Below, piece by piece: positions 16,948-22,256 of a DNA stretch of 23,514 nt. A model generated the notes under the pieces. That model was not told the origin of the DNA and did no database searches. It saw only the letters and a list, made by a program, of their open reading frames with translations. The stretch is taken from positions 1 to 23,514 of IMG/VR virus record IMGVR_UViG_3300017757_000166; one strand, written 5' to 3'. The translations under genes and the position numbers were made by a program. This DNA comes from a virus. The number at the start of each line of letters is the position of its first letter. Positions within the stretch are counted from its first letter, which is position 1.

Positions 16948-17703
16948 TTAAATTCTCACATATCCTGTTTCACGATATTCATTATGAAGCTTATAATATA
17001 ATTTCTTTAAATGTTTAGTTACTTTAGTAATTACGGGAGTATCTACATTTGTAATTTCACGTATATAAATATAAAGAGCTTTTTTATTAAAAATTTCTAA
17101 ATTTTCTCTTCTTTTAAATAAAATATTTACAGCATCGCACACTTTTCTATCATTATCTTTTTTAAATATAGTAAACATATGTTTATCTACATATGATGTA
17201 AAATAATCTATAAAATCTTTTAATTCTTGTTTACGTGCAGGTCTACCTAGTTGCTGCAATACTCCACTATCTTCATCAGCCGCCATAACATCTGTTGTTA
17301 TTTTTTTCTTCTTATAATTATTATTATTATAAAGTATAAGATAATTTTTTCCTACAATACTGAAATAACTAAAAGCTTTACTACCTCTTTCTGGTTTAAA
17401 ATAGTCTAATTTTTCTAAAAGAAAACACATTACTTCATGTTTTAAATCTTCTAAATTATCTACTTCTGTATAATAAAATTTAAAAGTGTGAATTAAATTT
17501 TCTGCTAATTTATATAAAGCATAATGAATACGGGTTTTATATATGTAATCTCTTTCATCTTGGTTAGTAGATGCTAAGTATTCTGCTATTGCTGCTTCTG
17601 TGTCTTCTGTGAAGTATCTTTTTTTAGTTCTTTTTCTACCTCTTTTCTTTTTAGGTGGGGGGATAGAGTTTGCTTCCAATTTAATTTTTGGTTTTGTAAT
17701 CAT
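16948..17703 (-). CDS. Late-transcription sigma factor, T4 gp55-like
   Basis: This 251-residue protein resembles the divergent sigma factors that direct host RNA polymerase to phage late promoters. It has a basic N-terminal tail (PPPKKKRGRKRTKKRYF), then TEAAIAEY at about 35-42. Residues 58-120 form the sigma region 2-like core: YALYKLAENLIHTF, LEDLKHEVMCFLLEKLDYF, and the diagnostic GSKAFSYFSIVGKNYL (T4 gp55 has a comparable KGKAFNYF). A Lys/Asn-rich loop follows. Residues about 205-240 (ALYIYIREITNVDTP...ITKVTKHLKKLYYKL) look like a helix-turn-helix. It follows the 84-aa membrane protein by 3 bases and precedes the baseplate cluster. T4 gp55 also needs the sliding clamp and gp33 for full activity; neither is in this window. 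Confidence 0.82.
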   Translation of the reverse strand: MITKPKIKLEANSIPPPKKKRGRKRTKKRYFTEDTEAAIAEYLASTNQDERDYIYKTRIHYALYKLAENLIHTFKFYYTEVDNLEDLKHEVMCFLLEKLDYFKPERGSKAFSYFSIVGKNYLILYNNNNYKKKKITTDVMAADEDSGVLQQLGRPARKQELKDFIDYFTSYVDKHMFTIFKKDNDRKVCDAVNILFKRRENLEIFNKKALYIYIREITNVDTPVITKVTKHLKKLYYKLHNEYRETGYVRI

Positions 17704-17706
17704 ATA

Positions 17707-17961
17707 TTAATTAAGTGTAAATTCGTTTAATGCTTCTTGTATTTTTTTTACTTCTTTAAAAAACCATCCTATTTCATCGTCAGCATAAAATACATTTTTT
17801 CTATCTACTTCTTTTAACCTCTTATCACATTCATTTATAGCATCACTTTGTTTAGTTATAAAATCTTCTAATTTTTCATTTTTAACAAGTAAATTTCTAA
17901 GAGAAAATCCCATTGCCGTTACGAATATACTAAGTATTGTTGTTGATATTATCCACCCCAT
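17707..17961 (-). CDS. Short membrane-anchored coiled-coil protein
   Basis: This 84-residue protein has one N-terminal hydrophobic helix (residues 2-20, WIISTTILSIFVTAMGFSL) followed by a charged helix (LVKNEKLEDFITKQSDAI) and a C-terminal IGWFFKEVKKIQEAL segment. The layout is of a single-pass membrane protein with a short coiled coil, probably facing the cytoplasm. It sits 2 bases after the HD-hydrolase gene and 3 bases before the sigma factor, so it is in the same transcript. I do not recognise a function. A role at the membrane during assembly or lysis control is possible but unsupported. It lacks the pattern of known holins (one helix only, long charged tail). Confidence 0.65.
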   Translation of the reverse strand: MGWIISTTILSIFVTAMGFSLRNLLVKNEKLEDFITKQSDAINECDKRLKEVDRKNVFYADDEIGWFFKEVKKIQEALNEFTLN

Positions 17962-17963
17962 AA

Positions 17964-18749
17964 TTAATCTTTAAAAAAAGAATCTATAACATCCAAAGTA
18001 GCGTTAGATAAATTTGGATTATTCTTTGTATTTATTTTTTTAGCATTTCTCATTGTTTTATCTCCTTTAGAACCATTTGTTGGTTTTGATTGTTTGGGAA
18101 CTGCATCTGTTGCATTATTCCAAATTTCATATTCAATTTGAGCTGCCATATGATCTGCCTGATGCATAAGAAGAGGTAAATGAGAACGTAATTTAGTTTC
18201 TTTCATACCTGACATAAAATAAAATTTATTACTTTCATCATATAAACCATCATGTATTTTAATACCAATAAATTCATTTTGGCTTACTTTAACTCCAATT
18301 TCTTGTAATAAGAACAAAGATCGTTCTGGTATTTTCATAGCAGGAATATCAGTATTAAACTTATAAATTTGACCTAATTTATCAATATGCCATTGTGAGT
18401 CGTTTGGTTTATAGTATTCGCCTTCTTGCTGGCCCATCTTGCCCAAATCATGTAATAAAGCGACGAAATGCATTTCCTCAATTGTATATGTGGATATATC
18501 ACCCCCCATTTTATTCCACGTTTTATATAATTCATTTGAACAATCAAAAACACGCAATACGTGGTCAACATAACCACCAGCAAATGCTGAATGATGCCAA
18601 TTTTTTGCTGCTGCGGGCATCATCATCATTCTTTCTTGATATTTTTCCATAAATGGAATTAATATATCTGCTCGTTCTTTAGATATATTTGTTTTTATTT
18701 CACTAATATAGCGATTCCAATTTGATTGGATTTTTTCTGCTGATAACAT
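17964..18749 (-). CDS. HD-domain metal-dependent phosphohydrolase
   Basis: This 261-residue protein has all metal-binding positions of the HD superfamily: His63 in GGYVDHVLRV, the His100-Asp101 doublet in ALLHDLGK, a further His166-Asp167 in KIHDGLYDE, and the distal Asp199 in LMHQADHMAAQIEYE. HD enzymes hydrolyse phosphate esters of nucleotides, cyclic nucleotides or ppGpp; the substrate cannot be read from sequence. The region between about 105 and 165 (EYYKPNDSQWHIDKLGQIY) is an insert that may set specificity. The last 50 residues are Lys/Asn-rich and low in structure. It lies between the 75-aa and 84-aa genes in the sigma-factor operon. Nucleotide-pool control or neutralising a host signalling nucleotide are both plausible. 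The HD assignment is firm, the role open. Confidence 0.87.
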   Translation of the reverse strand: MLSAEKIQSNWNRYISEIKTNISKERADILIPFMEKYQERMMMMPAAAKNWHHSAFAGGYVDHVLRVFDCSNELYKTWNKMGGDISTYTIEEMHFVALLHDLGKMGQQEGEYYKPNDSQWHIDKLGQIYKFNTDIPAMKIPERSLFLLQEIGVKVSQNEFIGIKIHDGLYDESNKFYFMSGMKETKLRSHLPLLMHQADHMAAQIEYEIWNNATDAVPKQSKPTNGSKGDKTMRNAKKINTKNNPNLSNATLDVIDSFFKD

Positions 18750-18762
18750 AACCTATATTTTA

Positions 18763-18990
18763 TTAAAGTGGACGTGTATTTTGTACTCCTCTAGCTCCTA
18801 AACCTGTATTTCCGGGTCCACCTGCTACAGTAATTATATTTTGTAGATTCTCATAAGCATCTTTTAGGGGACCTTCTTCCATAAATCTAATAGCCTCTTG
18901 TTGATTACCCTTCTTTATTAATCTATTAAGAGCTAATAATGTTTGATCTAATCTATCTAAAGCCGTTTGTACTTGTCGTGCGTATTTCAT
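18763..18990 (-). CDS. Small helical conserved-type phage protein
   Basis: A 75-residue protein with no recognised function. Residues 1-55 are helical (YARQVQTALDRLDQTLLALN, then QQEAIRFMEEGPLKDAYENL), followed by a Gly-rich tail (AGGPGNTGLGARG) that looks flexible and exposed. The length and helix-then-Gly-tail plan are those of a small virion or assembly component. It is the first gene after the terminator-like hairpin at 19012-19046 and has a TATAAATT box 11 bases before its ATG, so it may open the operon that continues through the HD hydrolase and the sigma factor. Confidence 0.65.
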   Translation of the reverse strand: MKYARQVQTALDRLDQTLLALNRLIKKGNQQEAIRFMEEGPLKDAYENLQNIITVAGGPGNTGLGARGVQNTRPL

Positions 18991-19001
18991 ATTATTTTTT
19001 T

Positions 19002-19009
19002 AATTTATA
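19002..19009 (-). promoter_or_regulatory. Candidate promoter box TATAAATT before the sigma-factor operon
   Basis: The minus strand has TATAAATT, 7 of 8 bases of the T4 late consensus, ending 11 bases before the ATG of the 75-aa gene and just downstream of a terminator-like hairpin. A terminator followed by a promoter in one 54-base gap is a sensible operon boundary, which gives this box more weight than its sequence alone. Confidence 0.33.
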
Positions 19010-19011
19010 TT

Positions 19012-19046
19012 GATGTGTAATAAGAAAATTTGGTGAATCCAAATTT
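19012..19046 (-). terminator. Rho-independent terminator-like hairpin after the 484-aa gene
   Basis: Right at the stop codon of the 484-aa gene, the minus strand reads AAATTTGG (19046-19039), loop ATTCA, CCAAATTT (19033-19026), then the T-rich TCTTATTA. This is a perfect 8-bp stem with a 5-base loop and a short T tract. The stem holds only two G-C pairs, so its strength is modest, but it is the best hairpin in any gap of this A/T-rich window. Confidence 0.5.
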
Positions 19047-20499
19047 ATTGTGATATTTTTACAAACTTAGATGAATCATTAGTAGATGAATAAGCATATC
19101 TTAAAATATCATCTAATATTTCATTTGCAGGTTGTGGTTGATTGTCTTCAAGTCTTTCTACAAATTCTAAACTAAAGAAATTACCTACTTTCCATGTTAA
19201 TTTTGATGAATTATATTTTTCTTCAAAAGCTTCTTTTGATATATTTTCAATAAATCTATCATATAAGTAATATAATTTATTATAATGATTTTTATCATTT
19301 GTTTCAAAAGATTTTCTTACTTCAGATGCAGCAGGTAAAGGGGATAAACCATTATTTTGTAAAATTGTATTTATAGCTTCTCCTCCTGCTTTACCACCTT
19401 GAGCAATTTTTCCATTTACTTCTACAGCAAATCCTCCTAATCCTCCAAACATTCTAGCGGTTGCAGTACCTCCTGTAAATAATATAGTAGCTCCAGATGA
19501 TTTAGGGGTAGTTTTATACCCTTCATATGAATATTTTTCTGCTTCTATTTCAGGATCATTATATATTTTTTCTATGGCATCATTCTTTTTACTAATTTTT
19601 TTTAATGATACTCCTACTAATTTTCCATCTTCATAATAATCAGCAATTTGTCCATTTAATACTTCTACATTACCTGACCAATCTTCATCTACTACTTCAG
19701 GGCTAAATAACCAAATATCAGCTGGGTTCCATTTATCTTCTTTCATTTTTGAAAATTGAAGAGATTTTTCATCTTCTTTTTCAAAAGATTTCATAAAAGC
19801 AGTATATAATCTTTCTACTGCTACTGAAGCTCTATGAAAAGTGTAGCTTTTATTAGGAAATAATTCATATATTTTATTTATAGATTTAACTATAGAAGAA
19901 ACCCATTCAGGTTTTCTAATTATAAAATCTTCTACTTCATCAATAGTAACAACACCATCTACATATTGTGCTCCTTGTTCAAAATTTTCTTTAATTAAAT
20001 CTCTTTCTGTAATAGGTCCTTGTATAATATAATAAGCTATAGCACAAGCATAACAATGAGCAGATTCTTGCATTTTAGTATCCGCGCCTGCTCCTGTAGG
20101 TTGGCCTCCAAATTCTAATGTTTTTTCAAAATTAGTTAATTTATGGGTATTACCTGAAGTATCAGTAAATATTAAATTTTTAGTATCAAAATCTTTGTTT
20201 TGGATTTTTTGAATAGATTCAGCAGATTTTTCTAAATCTATAATAATTTTAGAACCATCTTTTAATTCAAATTCTTCACCTTTATTAATTTTATCTAAAA
20301 ATAAAACATCATTATCTCTTTTTTTTAAAGTATCACCCTTAAAAGGAGCTTCTTTTAAATTTTCAATAATAGTGTTTGAAGGTAAATTTAATTTTTCTAA
20401 AATTTGTTTAAGTATAGAGATATCAGAAGGGCTATCCAATGATGGATACCCCTTTTCTGACCTATAAGACCATTCTAATAATAACTCATCGAGAGTCAT
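19045..20499 (-). CDS. Large uncharacterised phage protein, possible nuclease-like fold
   Basis: This 484-residue protein is not confidently recognised. The N-terminus (LDELLLEWSYRSEKG...SDISILKQILEKL) looks like a short helical module. Residues 144-160 hold QESAHCYACAIAYYIIQG, two cysteines in a helix. Residues 256-301 contain KWNPADIWLFSP and, about 35 residues later, VGVSLKK. The spacing of P-x-D and S-x-K resembles a PD-(D/E)xK nuclease core with serine in place of the acidic residue, but this is only a pattern. A Gly/Ala-rich segment (ILFTGGTATARMFGGLGG) follows. It starts 4 bases after the acidic 129-aa gene and ends at a terminator-like hairpin, so it is probably the last gene of that operon. 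Alternatives are an internal or head-associated virion protein. Confidence 0.7.
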   Translation of the reverse strand: MTLDELLLEWSYRSEKGYPSLDSPSDISILKQILEKLNLPSNTIIENLKEAPFKGDTLKKRDNDVLFLDKINKGEEFELKDGSKIIIDLEKSAESIQKIQNKDFDTKNLIFTDTSGNTHKLTNFEKTLEFGGQPTGAGADTKMQESAHCYACAIAYYIIQGPITERDLIKENFEQGAQYVDGVVTIDEVEDFIIRKPEWVSSIVKSINKIYELFPNKSYTFHRASVAVERLYTAFMKSFEKEDEKSLQFSKMKEDKWNPADIWLFSPEVVDEDWSGNVEVLNGQIADYYEDGKLVGVSLKKISKKNDAIEKIYNDPEIEAEKYSYEGYKTTPKSSGATILFTGGTATARMFGGLGGFAVEVNGKIAQGGKAGGEAINTILQNNGLSPLPAASEVRKSFETNDKNHYNKLYYLYDRFIENISKEAFEEKYNSSKLTWKVGNFFSLEFVERLEDNQPQPANEILDDILRYAYSSTNDSSKFVKISQ

Positions 20500-20503
20500 A
20501 ATG

Positions 20504-20893
20504 TTATTTTATGATATTTGCAAGTTTTTGAAACCTTTCTTGAAGTGCTACCATTTTTCCATCCATTTCCATCATGTTACCTGCTGGAGCAGCTGGCATT
20601 TCAGGCATATCAGGAGCATCCATTTTAGGAGCATCATCTTTTTTGTTGTCATCATCTCCTTCAAAGAAATCTTTTAACATATCATAAATTGCTTTTAAAG
20701 TTTCTTCTGGATTTTCTTCACCCATATCTAAATCACCACCACCTACATCTACTTTAGGTTTCTTAGCAGCTTTGGGTTTATCATCTTTGGGTTTATCATC
20801 TTTAGGTGCATCATCTTTTTTTTCATCTTCTTGTTCTGCTACAAATTTATTGTATTCCTCAGCAACAAGTGATTTTAATTCTTTTAAATTCAT
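20504..20893 (-). CDS. Acidic low-complexity protein, possible scaffold/core component
   Basis: A 129-residue protein of very biased composition. An N-terminal helix (LKELKSLVAEEYNKFVAEQE) leads into a repeated Lys/Asp/Pro tract (KDDAPKDDKPKDDKPK), then an acidic helix (PEETLKAIYDMLKDFF), an Asp-rich stretch, a Met/Pro/Ala-rich linker and a C-terminal helix (MVALQERFQKLANIIK). Highly charged, disordered proteins with helical ends are typical of phage prohead scaffold or core proteins, but I see no specific homology to T4 gp67, gp68 or gp22. The start follows a 29-base gap after the 49-aa gene and has AAAGAAA upstream rather than a clear Shine-Dalgarno sequence. The DNA of the Lys/Asp/Pro tract is a 15-bp tandem repeat. 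The function is inference only. Confidence 0.72.
   Translation of the reverse strand: MNLKELKSLVAEEYNKFVAEQEDEKKDDAPKDDKPKDDKPKAAKKPKVDVGGGDLDMGEENPEETLKAIYDMLKDFFEGDDDNKKDDAPKMDAPDMPEMPAAPAGNMMEMDGKMVALQERFQKLANIIK
20774..20818. repeat. Three tandem 15-bp units inside the acidic gene
   Basis: On the plus strand the 15-mer GGGTTTATCATCTTT occurs twice head to tail (20774-20788 and 20789-20803), followed by a diverged third copy AGGTGCATCATCTTT (20804-20818). The units encode the repeated DDKPK/DDAPK segment of the 129-aa protein. In-frame 15-bp units allow the tract to grow or shrink by slippage without breaking the gene. Confidence 0.85.
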
Positions 20894-20922
20894 TTTAAAT
20901 TTCTTTTAAGTTATTATTAGTC

Positions 20923-21072
20923 TTATAATTCAATCCCAAAATTTAATATTAGTAATCTAAACTTAATTCCGGGATTCCACTTAAGTTCAAATAGAGTTAA
21001 TACTCCAAATCTTAATGTAAAGTTGATAATATTTTTTTTATTACCTTCTCTCCAACTATTTATCCAATTCAT
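20923..21072 (-). CDS. Small 49-aa hypothetical protein
   Basis: A complete short frame runs from the ATG at 21070-21072 to the TAA at 20923-20925 and encodes 49 residues (MNWINSWREGNKKNIINF..., ending LLILNFGIEL). It fills most of the 198-base space between the 371-aa and 129-aa genes, with gaps of 19 and 29 bases, on the same strand. The protein alternates hydrophobic and aromatic residues (FGVLTLFELKW, FRLLILNFGIEL) with a basic N-terminal part, more like beta strands or a membrane-associated peptide than a random frame. Without it this would be the only sizeable gene-free gap, which supports it being real. A TATAATAA box lies 16 bases upstream. The function is unknown. Confidence 0.55.
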   Translation of the reverse strand: MNWINSWREGNKKNIINFTLRFGVLTLFELKWNPGIKFRLLILNFGIEL

Positions 21073-21088
21073 AACTATTTATTTTTAT

Positions 21089-21096
21089 TTATTATA
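21089..21096 (-). promoter_or_regulatory. TATAATAA box overlapping the stop of the 371-aa gene
   Basis: The minus strand reads TTATAATAAATAAA across the stop codon of the 371-aa gene, sharing the TATAATAA core with the gaps at 13046-13053 and 16927-16934. It ends 16 bases before the ATG of the 49-aa gene. It shares only the core with the other two sites, and its overlap with a stop codon makes chance more likely. Confidence 0.25.
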
Positions 21097-22207
21097 ATTT
21101 TAATCCATTTGAAAGGCCTTCTAAATATGCTGCCTTTGCTATTTCGTAATATGTTTTAACACCCATAGCTCCTTCTCTTAAAGAAATACCTTTTTCTTTT
21201 ATAATTTCAAGAAGTTTAATATGTTGTTCACGAGTCATATCAGTTTTAGCTATTTCATATCGCATTTCATTAGTTTTTATAACTTCTTCTTCTTCTTCTT
21301 TTTCAATAGCTTTAAGTCTAACACCTAATGCTTTAATAGTTTCAGGTAAAGTTGATCCAAATACATCCCCAATAACAACACTATTACCTTTTCCATCTTC
21401 ACCAAACATTTTTACATGTTTTTCTAATGTTTTTTCAAATTTTGCATTTGCTGTTTTTAGTAACTCATTATATTCGTCTGCTCCTCCTTCTTTGCCTTTA
21501 AATTTAGTTTTATAAGTATTAAGTAATTCATCTTTTTTAGCTAAAAGACTTTCAGGAGCTGGTTCGTCTTTAGTAAATTCACTTTCTTTACCTTTTTTAC
21601 CTCTGTATAATAAATCATTAATAGCATCTTTTTCTAAATCAAATCTATTACCTTTAGCTTTTTTAGCTCCTTTTGTAGCAGCTTTATCTGCTTTTTCTTC
21701 ATCGGCATCAAAATCTTTTTCTTCTTGTTCTTTAAGAACTTGTTTTATTTCATTTTTAATTGATTCCTTAAGTGCTTTCATTTTTATGTCAGCTTTTGTA
21801 GATACTTCTTGACTTTTAATTTTTGGTTCAGTCATTTTATCATTTTTAAATGCATTTTTAACTTCTTTCATTTTATTCATATCATAATGGTCTTTAAGCC
21901 AAGCTTTAAAATTTTTACCTTCAATTTTACTTCCATGATCCATTCCTGCTTCAAACTGCATTAATCCTGAGTAATATGCAGGATGATGATCTAAATTTTT
22001 TAAAACACTTTCTGTAGATTTTTCTCTTTCTTCAGGAGTAGATTCTTGTAATCTCATACATCCCAAAGCAGTTAGTTCATAATCCATACCTTTCCTAAAT
22101 TCATATGGATTTACTCTATCTAAACGATTACCAGATCCAGGTATTCCCTCATTAGGAACTGTTTCTTCTTTTTTTGGATTATATCCGTAAAATTTATTAT
22201 TTGCCAT
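21092..22207 (-). CDS. Charged helical phage protein, possible capsid-assembly or internal protein
   Basis: This 371-residue protein is of unknown function. The N-terminal 105 residues look like a compact conserved domain (NPYEFRKGMDYELTALGC, STPEEREKSTESVLKNL, HHPAYYSGLMQFEAG). The middle is very rich in Lys and Glu, with MKALKESIKNEIKQVLKEQ at about 142-160 and an Asp/Glu/Lys linker. The last 110 residues are helical again (SVVIGDVFGSTLPETIKAL, then MTREQHIKLLEIIKEKGI and YYEIAKAAYLEGLSNGLKL). The central helix resembles the start of the 129-aa protein encoded two genes later, suggesting partners or shared targeting. A 49-base gap separates it from the T9SS cargo-type gene. The composition suits a scaffold, core or internal virion protein, but no homologue is recognised. 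The start has no Shine-Dalgarno sequence. Confidence 0.72.
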   Translation of the reverse strand: MANNKFYGYNPKKEETVPNEGIPGSGNRLDRVNPYEFRKGMDYELTALGCMRLQESTPEEREKSTESVLKNLDHHPAYYSGLMQFEAGMDHGSKIEGKNFKAWLKDHYDMNKMKEVKNAFKNDKMTEPKIKSQEVSTKADIKMKALKESIKNEIKQVLKEQEEKDFDADEEKADKAATKGAKKAKGNRFDLEKDAINDLLYRGKKGKESEFTKDEPAPESLLAKKDELLNTYKTKFKGKEGGADEYNELLKTANAKFEKTLEKHVKMFGEDGKGNSVVIGDVFGSTLPETIKALGVRLKAIEKEEEEEVIKTNEMRYEIAKTDMTREQHIKLLEIIKEKGISLREGAMGVKTYYEIAKAAYLEGLSNGLKL

Positions 22208-22256
22208 TATTTAAGTATGTTATTCCCCAATAAATATAAATTTATTTTAAAAGGCG

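Noticed and set aside
16948-17703. Host-type housekeeping or ECF sigma factor
   Set aside because: The GSKAFSYFSIVGKNYL core with a basic tail fits phage gp55-type factors better than ECF region 2/4 patterns, and the gene is flanked by phage-type genes.
20504-20893. Naming the acidic protein as T4 prohead core gp67 or gp68
   Set aside because: Only composition is shared; no aligned motif supports a specific homologue.
22229-22246. Inverted repeat AATAAAT...ATTTATT as a terminator after the T9SS-sorted gene
   Set aside because: The 7-bp stem is wholly A/T with a 4-base loop and no T tract follows on the coding strand (GGGG does). It is too weak to call in such A/T-rich DNA.
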